A stretch of DNA of 64,000 nucleotides from Asterias amurensis (Eukaryota > Echinodermata > Asteroidea > Forcipulatida > Asteriidae): NCBI RefSeq assembly GCF_032118995.1, contig NC_092662.1, forward strand, positions 15,265,701 through 15,329,700, in the 5' to 3' direction. Position 1 is the stretch's first letter. Each line of letters begins with the position of its first letter. Made by a program: the position numbers and the translations under genes. Under the pieces are notes generated by a model. It saw only the letters and a program-made list of their open reading frames with translations. It had not been told where the DNA came from and made no database searches. Shown here in pieces: positions 1 to 11,400 of this stretch.

Positions 1-329
1 GCACAGAATTTTCATATTTATACTCGTTCACACTATCATAAAAGTTGAGAAGAAATGTTGATGGTATACGGTTTTGCCTTCAATGCCCAGCCAATTTGAT
101 GATATTAAACCAATATTATCCTTGGTTTTCTGTTTTAACACGTTTTGGTTGTCAAGTCAAAGTTCCTTTATCAGTGTACCTAGTTAGTGTTGTGTTTGTA
201 TTTTTTACAAACATTTCCTTATCTTGATATTCTCTGTGAGTGTCCATAATTCAGATTTTTGTCTGCCATATTTGCATTTTTAATTAAACCAATAATAATA
301 TGATAATAATATTTCATGTTTCTACACAG
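1..329 (+). other. BAG6 intron (partial)
   Basis: This is AT-rich non-coding sequence ending in a good splice acceptor (ttctacacag) at 329. It is read as the 3' part of an intron of the BAG6 gene whose upstream exons lie outside the window. I see no repeat or RNA gene in it. Confidence 0.6.
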
Positions 330-3300
330 GCCGGTGTGAATAGGATACTGGATGAGCTGCGACCTGCAGTAACTGAATTTATTGTAAGTTAGGATTATTT
401 ACACCACTTTAATAGTAAATACTGAATTATTCTTTGGATTAATCTTTACCAGGGTTTCTGCAGATCCTTAGAACGTATTGAAAGTCTAAAATAAAACTAT
501 CCAAAGTTAAAGCATTAAAGCCATTGGACACTTTCAGAACAGAAAAATAATAAAAGTTCACAGATTTACAAATAACTTACAGGGTTTAAAGAAGGTAATG
601 GTGAATGACTTCTCTTGAAATATTGCTCCATGAAATGCTTTACTTTTTTTGAAAACATTACAACAATTATCAATTCTCGATATCCAGAATTACGGATTTA
701 TTTTAAACACATGTCATGACACGGCAAAACGTGCGGAAACAACGCTTGGTTTTCTCGTTATTTTCTCCCGACTCTGATGACCGATTGAGCTTAAATTTTC
801 ACAGGTTTGTTTTTTATACATAAGTTGTGATACACGAAGTGTGGGCTTTTGGACAATACTGTTTACCGAAAGTGTCCAATGGCTTTAAAGAAGCAATACA
901 AATATTATTTTTGTTGTTTTAAATCTTAAACAAAGTAATGAACCGTGTAAAAGAAACTAGTTAAGGAAAGTAATTTGTGAGGGGATAGTTGTATCTTCAG
1001 CATTGGGGTTTCTTTTCGTCAAATCATACCCAAGGCTTTTATTATAACACCTTGTGTGATTTTTATTTTAGAATGGCGCCCCTACTGTGAATAACATAGA
1101 CCCTGTTGCTACTCATATGAAGTTCCTGCACAGTGTACTGGAGAAGTTTGTACGTCTCTTTGCTGGACAAGAAGGTAAAGTGATTTATGCAATCGAAAAT
1201 CTATTCTGAATTTTGAATGTTCATATATATTTTTACAGGTTCGTCTGACAGTTATAATTCATAGTTGTAACAATAGTTGCACGATGTAGGCATTGTTAAC
1301 AATTTTTATTTTAGGTTTACGGATACAGCTTTCTCAAATTTGATGAGAAAGGGAAATGTTTCAAACAAAAAATAATTCTAGTGCTATAAGGTCGTTATCT
1401 GCAATGATCAACAGGTCATTAAATGAAAAATGCATGTACATTTTTCTTATCAAAATCAACAAATCAAGTTTTACCTTGACAATGAAGGTTACTTTTTGCA
1501 GAGCAAACATTTTTAAGACTACCCTTGATCTAAAAACCCCCATTAACCAGGAGCTCCAAAATGTACAGTGTGCAGTTTTATGAACTTAATAATCAGTAAG
1601 CTTTCAGCGCATGTTTTGTTATCCTTACCATCGTCATCATCATCATTCTCTGTGGTCCATCAAGGGGGACGTAGAGCCGCCCAAACCAATCGATTGGTTG
1701 CAGACTGCCACAGCTGCTGTGCCGGTGAGCCATGGTCCACTTCTAGCTGGCGCAACCAGGTGTTGCGTGGTCGCCCTCTAGGTCTCTTCCAGGCTGGGCC
1801 GGGACGGAGTCCCCCTCGAGCGTTGACGCTCAGCTTGAGGGCAGCATCCTTACCAATCCCATACAATACCTATAGATGATTGATTGGTGTTTTTTTAATT
1901 CTGAACAGAGAGTGCTTTCGGAGAGCAGATGAGGAGATTAGGACATGACAGCTTACATCAGTGGGTAGCTCTTATGGTTCATATCTTTGGAAGTAGACAG
2001 AATGTAGATGAATTCCTCTCTACTCGTATGGTAAGATTCAAGTACTCAGAGTTTTTATTGAATGTTCTCTTTAAAAGGGATTGCATACCTTCGGTAATTC
2101 ACTCAAAGTGTAACGACAATTAAAAACATACTTGGCAAGAAGCACTGCAGCTGTTGATAATGTGTAACATTTCGAGAAACAATTCCCTTTTAAAAGAATT
2201 TGGTTTTAAGAGAGAGGGATTCGAGAACTGAGAAGCATTTCTGCATGAAGTTGTGCATGAAGCATTTCTCAGATTGTGTATTGAGATCATTCTTTCTGCT
2301 TGGACATAGCCGCTCCAAATATTTGGCAATATTATCTCAAAAATGCTTCCACCTTTTAAAATGAAATTTTCATAGGTTATTTTTGTTGTCCTTTATATGG
2401 GTGGGACATTTACATCTATGCAAAAAGGGTGTTTATTTTATTACTTTCTTGTACCTTCATTGACCAATTAAGCCCAAACTGTAACATGTTTGTTATTTAG
2501 AGGTCTTTAGATGGCTTTGAGACTTTGGTCTTAAAGGCGATTGGCCCTTCATAAATACAATTGTGATAGCGCCACTGGTAGTAAAAGTCAAAATATTATT
2601 CTTGTTCTACATTTGTTGTCTTCACAGCGTACATGGTTTGGTGTTGACGCTACCCCAGGAAGTCTGGTTGCGACGATGTCACTGCAGAACTTTGATTTAG
2701 TCTATCGTATGTTGACTGTCACTCCAGATCAGATTGCTCACTTTGTGGTCAAGAAAAAGCCCTCTACTGCTGGTCAGTTGATTAGTTCCTTATATTTGAA
2801 AAATTATGTCATGAACTAGATTTAAATAGTTTTTGAGGCATTGCATGGTGAGGTATATCAGTGCATAACCAGTAAGCTAAAACACCATGTGTATAGCGAC
2901 TTTGCTGTGTAGACTTTTTGTTCTTTTGGAACTACATTTGTAGGTCATGCTTTTTATTCCACTGTCGGGAGTAGGTTTCGGAATTTGGTAGACTAGTACT
3001 TACATGTAGTTCTGAAAAGAACTGTCTTGCTTATAAACTACTACCTGTGGATTGTAGGAAATCTGCCGAGACTATCTCGCAGGGCAACCCCACACAATGG
3101 ACAACCCACACAATAACCCTGAGCCCACCAACCACAGTGCTCCATTCAGAAGATCCAATCAGAGCGTTGATTGACTCTACACTGAAACATCTGAACCCCT
3201 ATAAATAAGCCAACATCTCTCGCCCACTCTTCAGTCTCTTGACAGTGCAAGCTAGTCGAAATGTTGAGACCAATTAAGAACTCTCTCTGTGGCGTTGAAG

Positions 3301-5621
3301 TTAATATCGACAATTCCCCACCATCCACATGGTGAAAGTCCTGCCCGATTTCCTACATCCCTATTATGAGTACCATGTGAAATTTTGTTTTGTTTTATAC
3401 ATTGATACTTTATTCTGTTCATCCTCAGGTGCAGCTGGTCCGGATACACCAAGTACAGCAGCTGCTAGTGGTTCATCAGCCAGACCTGCACCAACACCTG
3501 GCCAGTCACAGGGCAGCTTAGATAACGTAGAGGTCATAATGGAAGCTGAAATACATGTCCCAGATGAGGTGAGATAAAAACAAAATTGTTACTTGGGAGT
3601 CTAGGGAATTTTGGGCGAGCTTAGTATCTAGCCTAGGACTGAGGGAAATTGGGGTTTCGTAACTAGACAAGGACTTTGAGTGTTGGAGTAACTAGCCCAG
3701 GACTGTTATAAACACCGAGGGTACTTGGGGTGTTGGGAAATGAAGGGATGATTAACTAAACAAGGACTTGGCTTGTTGGGAAATGGAGATCTGAGTGAGT
3801 AACACAGGATTGAGTGACCAATTTGCATGAAATGATGAATGAGGATTCTATGATAGTAATGATGTAATGTTTTCATCTCGTAGTCAATGAATGTCCTGAT
3901 GGGAGCTGTAGGGCAGGCAGAGGCCGCTTCCCGTGACATATCAACACCTTCTAGTACCGAAGCTGCTGCAACTCCTGTACCCTTGGCAGCAACGGGCGAT
4001 GCAGTTGCCATGGATACCTCTGGTTGGGAAGCAGCTGTTCCGGCGGTAAGTATTTAAAGCTAATCATGGAATAGTTGCAACTATTGCCAGGAGAGTTGAT
4101 AAACAAAATTTTAATGTGGTACGGTGCCTAATCACATAGAAGTGAAATACCCAAACATGGGATGAAAGAAAAATCAAATGGTCCTCATTGGGATTTGAAG
4201 ATTAAAGCTCAGTTGGTATATTTTTTTTATATATTTTTTTTAATGCAAATCGCCAGACACACAAGGCCTGAAGGCCACTTCAAGGTGTGGGCTACAACTA
4301 TTTTTTCCAGAGGCTATTGCCACCTACTCCTAGGGCTGAAACAGGGTTACCCCTTTTACAGTCCATACGGATGTAGGCTTGGGTATCATCAGTCCGAAGC
4401 TTGGCCGGTAGAGCAGAAAGCACTACCCTCCCCCAAAAGAGTGTTAGGGGTCTTGGTCTCAGAACTCAATGACTACCATTTTTTTTTTTTTTTCTCATCC
4501 CGTGAGTATTGATGAAAGGCGCTTTACCAACTGAGCTATCTAGCCCCATGTTTTGGGTCTCACTATTTTGTCAAGTTGAGCGGAAGTAGGATAGATCTTG
4601 CAGCCATTTGTGGCCGCTTTGGATATCCTAGGTTATGCTCTTTCCGGCCACTGTGGCCATTAAAGGGGTAAACACACAAGCGTTATATAGAATAAAACAG
4701 GCAGACATCCTGATGTAAATGTTTTTCTTGTTACCAGGAATGGGTACCTGTGATCAACCAGGACATTGGCAGACAGCGAAGGCAAGCACCACAAGGTGGC
4801 CTGAGTGATGCGTATCTTGCTGGTATGCCACCAAAGAGAATGAAGGTCAGTATACAATCACACATTGGAACTTTGCTTCCCCTCAGAACCTCTGTCAAAA
4901 AGAGAGTGTAGTTTTTATACAGAATTGAGTGGGATTTGAACCAAAGCCCTCTGGTTTAACATACCGTCACTCTTCCAACTAAGCTATCTAGCCCTATGTT
5001 GGCGACCTTCCTCTTTGTTCGGGGGTGTGAGTCAGAAGCCATACAAATTATAACTCCTGTGTAGCCTGGGATCACACCCACAACCTGGGAATCGGCAGCC
5101 AGGGGATCACCTTCAAATATCAAGTAAATAAACTACAAGGGAAACTGACGGTAATAATTAGACATTGAACAAAGAAAAACTTACTTCCTATGCTGTATTG
5201 TAAATTTGGGTGTGATCCCAAACCAAGTTGTATGCCTGTGGATTTGTTGAGTATATGTGGAGTATATGTTAAACACATAAAATATCCAGCACTCTTTTTT
5301 CGATAATTGGTCTTGTTACAATATTTAACTAAAAGGTTTTATTTATTTTGCATACAGCTAACCCAAGACAAGAAATCCCCGATCAACAACGGAGTGGAGA
5401 CATTCTTACCAGGGACACTACGTCAAGCTGTACAAGCCGTTGGTGCCCAGCCCCTCACTGGCGTCGACGCTCTGGTCCGAGATGCAGAGGCGAGCTCGTC
5501 GCTCTACGACGCTTGTGAAGAACAGGTTAGAAGCGCTGTACAAGAGCGGCTACGTAGGGATCCCGATTATGACGCTCAGAAATTCCCCAATACAGATAAA
5601 TACATCAATAAGAAAAAGTAA
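330..5621 (+). CDS. BAG6: BAG6 (BAT3/Scythe), 3' part, eight exons
   Basis: This is the C-terminal part of BAG6, the ubiquitin-like chaperone that holds tail-anchored and mislocalised proteins with UBL4A and GET4/TRC35. Exons are 330-383, 1072-1174, 1909-2030, 2628-2772, 3429-3568, 3884-4045, 4738-4845 and 5358-5621 (stop TAA). All junctions are GT-AG and phases match, giving about 365 residues. The second to fourth exons match the conserved helical middle region (for example [20 protein letters not shown]). A low-complexity Ala/Pro/Thr-rich linker follows. The last two exons give [25 protein letters not shown] and a tail with [16 protein letters not shown] and [18 protein letters not shown], which match the BAG-like C-terminus of vertebrate BAG6. 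The N-terminal ubiquitin-like domain is outside the window. The gene is convergent with PPIL3. Introns hold a TTAA element (519-884), a LINE tail and SINE fragments. Confidence 0.88.
519..884 (+). mobile_element. Family B TTAA element, copy 1
   Basis: The copy starts AGCCATTGGACACTTTC and ends with the inverse form, with TTAA on both sides (515-518 and 885-888). It is about 366 bp with no coding capacity. Other copies lie at 35086, 39152, 46255 and 47402. TTAA targets are known for Kolobok and piggyBac DNA transposons; the AGN termini fit Kolobok better, which is inference. Confidence 0.75.
1628..1866 (-). mobile_element. LINE 3' fragment (reverse transcriptase tail)
   Basis: On the minus strand this encodes a peptide with [23 protein letters not shown] and then a Trp-rich end (W..A..R..W). 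That is the typical C-terminus of metazoan non-LTR reverse transcriptases (RRGRPRxTWxRxLE). It ends with an imperfect GATGATGATG tail, as CR1/L2-type LINEs often do. It is a 5'-truncated dead copy in a BAG6 intron. Confidence 0.7.
2120..2350 (+). repeat. Dispersed repeat G, partial copy
   Basis: The segment from the GCAGCTGTTGATAATG motif to 'ccaccttttaaaatgaaattt' recurs in diverged form at 38922-39135. It lies in a BAG6 intron. It has no recognisable coding content, and the class is not recognised. Confidence 0.5.
2835..3350 (+). repeat. Dispersed repeat G2 with TCGAAATGTTGAGACC end
   Basis: The segment starts GAGGCATTGCATGGTGAGG and includes 'aatcagagcgttgattga', 'cccctataaata' and 'agtcgaaatgttgagacc'. 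All these parts recur, inverted or in part, at 38540-38930 and 39890-40135. It is a dispersed family of at least 500 bp. The end has a hairpin followed by a CGAAA motif (see findings). The family is not identified. Confidence 0.55.
4245..4550 (-). mobile_element. tRNA-derived SINE copy
   Basis: The minus strand begins with a tRNA-like head, GGGGCTAGATAGCTCAGTTGG, which is a good pol III A box, followed by a body running back to about 4245. T-rich and C-rich tracts surround it. It sits in the BAG6 intron before the penultimate exon. The same head type is seen at 4960-4998. It is not a functional tRNA because the anticodon arm does not fold cleanly. Confidence 0.55.
4905..5110 (-). mobile_element. 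tRNA-like SINE fragments
   Basis: On the minus strand 4998 to 4917 reads as a tRNA-like head with A box (TAGCTTAGTTGG) and B box (GGTTCAAATCC). A second B-box-like stretch lies at about 5060-5100. Both are fragments inside the last BAG6 intron. Confidence 0.5.
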
Positions 5622-5913
5622 TCGCTGAGATTTTTTTAGGGTTATCTATCATTAACTATGAAGAGGAGAGGAGCCTGTAGGAAGATGACTCCTCACCCCC
5701 TTCTTTTACAAGTTAGAAGTTTAAAGGCAGGGTGTACCTTCAGTAATTGTCACAGACCCCCAGTATCCTTAATTGGCGTATCCCAACATCTTTCTTGAAT
5801 CTTTAAAAATAGCTATTCAAATTTAAATTTAAAATTTTCGGATCAAATTTTCGGCCTAAAATCAGACCTGGCATTTTGCAAAACTATTTGGGGAAATCTC
5901 AAAATCAGCTTAA

Positions 5914-6299
5914 AGGCATAGGCAGGGTACACTTTTGGCAATTGCCAAAGACCAGTATCCTCACTTTATGTAACCCAACATATGCATTAGATATCAAATC
6001 TGTGAAATTTCAGGTTCAATTGGTCATCAAAGTTGCAAGGCAATAATGAAATAAAAATACCCGTGTCGAATAGAATTGTTTTTTTTTTCCAGATGCCTGA
6101 GAAAGGCTTCACCCCTGAACCTTTCCCCAGATTCAAAATTGTTGGTGAAAAATTACCTCCTTCTCTAAAACTTCATTTCTTCAAAGGGTGTCGTATCAAG
6201 ACAATGTTTTATAAAACCAACAGCTCTCAAGTGCTGTTTACCAAGTAAATTTATATGTTCATTAGTTTCTTGATTAATTACCAAAGGTACACCCCACCT
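5914..6299 (+). mobile_element. Family A TTAA element, old diverged copy
   Basis: TTAA flanks both ends (5910-5913 and 6300-6303). Internally it keeps the family A order: aaagaccag, 'aacccaacatatgcat', 'tcaattggtca', a steep purine/pyrimidine hairpin zone, 'attacctccttctc' and 'aattaccaaagg'. It is more diverged than the other copies, so probably an older insertion. Confidence 0.6.
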
Positions 6300-7789
6300 T
6301 TAAGTCTAAAGCGGCATAGTGCGTTTTAATTTCTCTTCATCTATGACATTGTAATGTGTTGTACACGTTTAGAATCCCGTGCACTAAGATCAATCTCTGC
6401 CAGAGCTGTATATTGAGAGAGTTGCGACAACTTGCGATTAGAAGCCATTTTGTGTCCAAATAAAACCCTACATGGGTGGATACAGGTTGCCAGACTAGTC
6501 TGCCAATCGGTTCCTGACGATGGATAGAGCATACTGTCAGAAACGTTGAGCCCTCCGGTTCTTCAGAACGACCATCACTTAAAAGAGATTTATCTTCATG
6601 GTGTCACTGCAAATTTTCTTATGCCTTTTATCCACCATGCAAACCTTCAAGTGTTATTCATCATTGGTTTGTGCTGCATTTAGCCGAAAACTGGCGTCCA
6701 TCAACTGCCCGACCTTAGAAAACTGGTCCCTCACTCTCTCAATGCTCAGCTCTGCTCCTGGCTACTGTCTGCCATTTGGAGTCAAATTATTTGTAAAGAG
6801 TGTTTAACTGCACACAGCATTTAAAATGCTCACTACACAGAACACACAGATAAACTAACTACTACTAAAATGGTTCATCTAAGATGTGTAAGGTAAGCTG
6901 GGTCATAACACTTGTTTGCATCCATGTTTTCCTAGGAATTTGATAGTTTTCAATCAACTCTTTTAGTGCCATTTAAACATGTCTTTTAGTGCCATTCAAA
7001 AAGTGTCATCCATGGTACATGTTTGTTGTATTATGTACCTGTTATCACGAAAGATCAATATCACTCATATATCACTCATGAAGTGTTGTTGACTTTGGGA
7101 TGTACCAATCAGCAAGATTTTGAAAAAGCTCACAAAGCTTGGCATTTTAGGTTTAAAAACACGCACTAAAAGATGTGCACCAAAGGTGTTACTAATTGAG
7201 GGATCGTAAGAGAATTTTTAACGTTACATTTGACACTATTCAGACTATTAGAATATAAACTCATCTTGATCATGTTTCTAATTATTCAAGAGCCTAATAT
7301 CATTAAAGCTAATATCACAAAACAATACTAAGCACAGGAGAATAGAAAAAACATGACGTTCAAGCGAAAGTGGGTTACCAGGTAAAATATTATGAAGTTT
7401 GTATTGATTTTGACTGGTTCCCTTTTTTAGTTTTTTCTCAGCATATCAATTTATTATTAAGAATCGTTTTCTTCTTAGCGTCACTTTCTGCTTAGAAGTT
7501 TTGTGATTTTGAGTTGTGTTCATTGAAAAATAGCGGTAAAACTCTCAACCTATCGACCTCGGTTTGAATTCAATGGAGTTGAAACAAGATGGCCGCCCCC
7601 CATTGACCGATTATTTATGAAGATTTTTACTTTATTGTTGACATTCTCTTTTCAAATTTGAAGTTCATTTTGTGAGAACTGATTTTGTACTCTTACACCT
7701 GATGTTGGGGTAAAAAACAAGTTATATTCTTTTTCCCCCGATGCAAGATGAATGAAAAGGTTACGTTGCCTTACTTCTAACATGGTCAA

Positions 7790-7975
7790 CAATTTTACTC
7801 CACAAAATGGCGTTTGTTCGCAACGTAAAAGGAAAACCATGCAATTTTGAGGCATATTTGTGTGGATTGTCATATTCTACTTTTAAAACATTTTTCTAAC
7901 CATATGCATTTTTTAACAAATGCTATCAAACACTTTTCATAGACCAACTTGCCCGATCCTAGGCAACGTGTCCCT
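7790..7975 (+). mobile_element. Family C TTAA element, right end only
   Basis: The right half of the family C consensus is present: cgtaaaaggaaaacc, ctaaccatatgcat and the terminus GGCAACGTGTCCCT. The left half is missing or diverged beyond recognition. Confidence 0.55.
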
Positions 7976-8490
7976 TTATATGTATTACGGCATGGGACAA
8001 CCTTATCCACTCATATGCTTGACAAAAAAAGATGTCAGATTTGATCAAAGTTAACATTATCTGATAAAGTAATCTTTATTAGCTTACCAGGTCTAATGAT
8101 TTAAATATTCACAGTTGAAAAGTATTAATAATTATATCCTCTTAAAAGGTTATGGAACGACAAGGAAAGTTAAACATTTTTAGATCAAGCTTTGGCTGTA
8201 GTAATAATAATGTTATAAATTTTCAACAAGCAACAAGCTTATGTCAAACCTTTTCAAAGTTTGATTTTTGATTTGGTATTTCGAACCTTGTATTATTGTT
8301 ATTTTGCATATTTAAAAAATCTAAAGAGAAATGCATACTGCTTAGTTTTAAACAATTTTTAAAGATTATGTAACTGTTCAGTTTTGGTTTAAATTTAATT
8401 GAGAAGTAAGAAAATGTTTGTCATCTCCTCAATCAAAGGCTTCAATGAGTGGTTTGTTTGAATTCTTGTTTGTTGCTTACGATACCACAA

Positions 8491-11400
8491 ACAAGGGGGT
8501 AAGTCCAGCTGTATTATCAATAACGTACAAGGCCTTGTGTACAGTGTACTTGGCAAATTTTGCATGAAAAAGTGCATAGCCTTGTGTACCCGTATACTTT
8601 TTCAGGCAAACCTTGTACACTTTTTTCAGGCAAAATTGCTAAAGTTTACAAGGCTATATATAGCCTTGTACACTTTTCCAGGCAAAATTGCCAAGCTCAC
8701 AAATTTTGGCGAAAAAGTGTACATGGCATTGTTAACTTAAAAAAATTCTGAAAAAGTGTACAAGGCTATATAAGCCTTGTGATTTTAGCAAATTTTGCTG
8801 AAAAAGTGTGCAAGGCTATAGCCTTGTGAACTTCCAAATTTTGCAGAAAAAAGTGTACAAGGCCTTGTGATTTTAGCAAATTTTGCCGAAAGGGTACAAG
8901 GCTATAGCCTTATGATTTTAGCAAATTTTGCCGAAAAAGTTCACAAGGCTATATAGCCTTGTGATTTTAGCAAATTTTGCCGAAAAGTGTACAAGGCTAT
9001 AGCCTTGTGATTTTAGCAAATTTTGCCGAAAAAGTTCACAAGGCTATAGCCTTATGATTTTAGCAAATTTTGCCGAAAAGTGTACAAGGCTATAGCCTTA
9101 TGATTTTAGCAAATTTTGCCGAAAAGTGTACAAGGCTATAGCCTTATGATTTTAGCAAATTTTGCCGAAAAAGTTCACAAGGCTATAGCCTTGTGATTTT
9201 AGCAAATTTTGCCGAAAAAGTTCACAAGGCTATAGCCTTATGATTTTAGCAAATTTTGCCGAAAAGTTCACAAGGCTATAGCCTTGTGATTTTAGCAAAT
9301 TTAGCCGAAAAAGTTCACAAGGCTATAGCAAAGTTCACAAGGCTATAGCCTTATGATTTTAGCAAATTTTGCGGAAAAGTGTACAAGGCTATAGCCCTAT
9401 GATTTTAGCAAATTTTGCCGAAAAAGTTCACAAGGCTATAGCCTTGTGATTTTAGCAAATTTTGCCGAAAAAGTTCACAAGGCTATAGCCTTGTGATTTT
9501 AGCAAATTTTGCCGAAAAAGTTCACAAGGCTATAGCCTTATGATTTTAGCAAATTTTGCCGAAAGGGTACAAGGCTATAGCCTTATGATTTTAGCAAATT
9601 TTGCCGAAAAAGTTCACAAGGCTATAGCCTTGTGATTTTAGCAAATTTTGCCGAAAAAGTTCACAAGGCTATAGCCTTATGATTTTAGCAAATTTTGCCG
9701 AAAAGTGTACAAGGCTATAGCCTTATGATTTTAGCAAATTTTGCCGAATAAGTTCACAAGGCTATATATAGCCTTGTGATTTTAGCAAATTTTGCCGAAA
9801 AAGTTCACAAGGCTATAGCCTTATGATTTTAGCAAATTTTGCCGAAAAGTGTACAAGGCTATAGCCTTATGATTTTAGCAAATTTTGCCGAAAAGTGTAC
9901 AAGGCTATAGCCTTGTGATTTTAGCAAATTTTGCCGAAAAAGTTCACAAGGCTATAGCCTTATGATTTTAGCAAATTTTGCCGAAAAGTTCACAAGGCTA
10001 TAGCCTTATGATTTTAGCAAATTTTGCCGAAAAGTGTACAAGGCTATAGCCCTATGATTTTAGCAAATTTTGCCGAAAAAGTTCACAAGGCTATAGCCTT
10101 GTGATTTTAGCAAATTTTGCCGAAAAAGTTCACAAGGCTATAGCCTTATGATTTTAGCAAATTTTGCCGAAAAGTGTACAAGGCTATAGCCTTATGATTT
10201 TAGCAAATTTTGCCGAAAAAGTTCACAAGGCTATATATAGCCTTGTGATTTTAGCAAATTTTGCCGAAAAAGTTCACAAGGCTATAGCCTTATGATTTTA
10301 GCAAATTTTGCCGAAAAGTGTTCAAGGCTATAGCCTTGTGATTTTAGCAAATTTTTCTGAAAAGGCCACAAGGCTTATGATTTTAGCAAATTTTGGCGAA
10401 AAGTGTACAAGGCCTTATGATTTTAGCAAATTTTGCCGAAAAAGTTCACAAGGCTATAGCCTTATGATTTTAGAAAATTTTGCCGAAAAAGTTCACAAGC
10501 CTTATGATTTTAGCAAATTTTGCCGAAAAGTGTACAAGGCTATGACCTTATGATTTTAACAAATTTTGCCGAAAAGTGTACAAGGCTATAGCCTTATGAT
10601 TTTAGCAAATTTTGCCGAAAAAGTTCACAAGGCTATAGCCTTGTGATTTTAGCAAATTTTGCCGAAAAAGTTCACAAGGCTATAGCCTTATGATTTTAGC
10701 AAATTTTGCCGAAAAGTGTACAAGGCTATAGCCTTATGATTTTAGCAAATTTTGCCGAAAAGTGTACAAGGCTATAGTCTTGTGATTTTAGCAAATTTTG
10801 CCGAAAAAGTTCACAAGGCTATAGCCTTGTGATTTTAGCAAATTTAGCCGAAAAAGTTCACAAGGCTATAGCAAAGTTCACAAGGCTATAGCCTTATGAT
10901 TTTAGCAAATTTTGGCGAAAAGTGTACAAGGCTATAGCCCTATGATTTTAGCAAATTTTGCCGAAAAAGTTCACAAGTCTATAGCCTTGTGATTTTAGCA
11001 AATTTTGCCGAAAAAGTTCACAAGGCTATAAGCCTTATGATTTTAGCAAATTTTGCCGAAAGGGTACAAGGCTATAGCCTTATGATTTTAGCAAATTTTG
11101 CCGAAAAGTGTACAAGGCTATAGCCTTATGATTTTAGCAAATTTTGCCGAAAAAGTTCACAAGGCTATAGCCTTGTGATTTTAGCAAATTTTGCCGAAAA
11201 AGTTCACAAGGCTATAGCCTTATGATTTTAGCAAATTTTGCCGAAAAGTGTTCAAGGCTATAGCCTTGTGATTTTAGCAAATTTTTCTGAAAAGGCCACA
11301 AGGCTATAGCCTTGTGATTTTAGCAAATTTTGCCGAAAAAGTTCACAAGGCTATAGCCTTATGATTTTAGCAGTTTTTGCCGAAAAGTGTACAAGGCCTT

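Larger units (their letters stand above)
5622..8490 (+). other. BAG6 3' UTR and intergenic stretch
   Basis: There is no gene here. AATAAA occurs at about 6050 and 6463, but I cannot choose the real poly(A) site. The stretch holds part of a family A end (about 5724-5800), a diverged family A copy (5914-6299), a repeat with a CTGACGA-hairpin-GAAAC motif (about 6490-6560) and the right end of a family C copy (about 7790-7975). From 7976 to 8490 it is AT-rich and featureless. Confidence 0.5.

Noticed and set aside
10308..10553. 81-aa frame inside the satellite
   Set aside because: It is only a translation of minisatellite units; the frame is chance.
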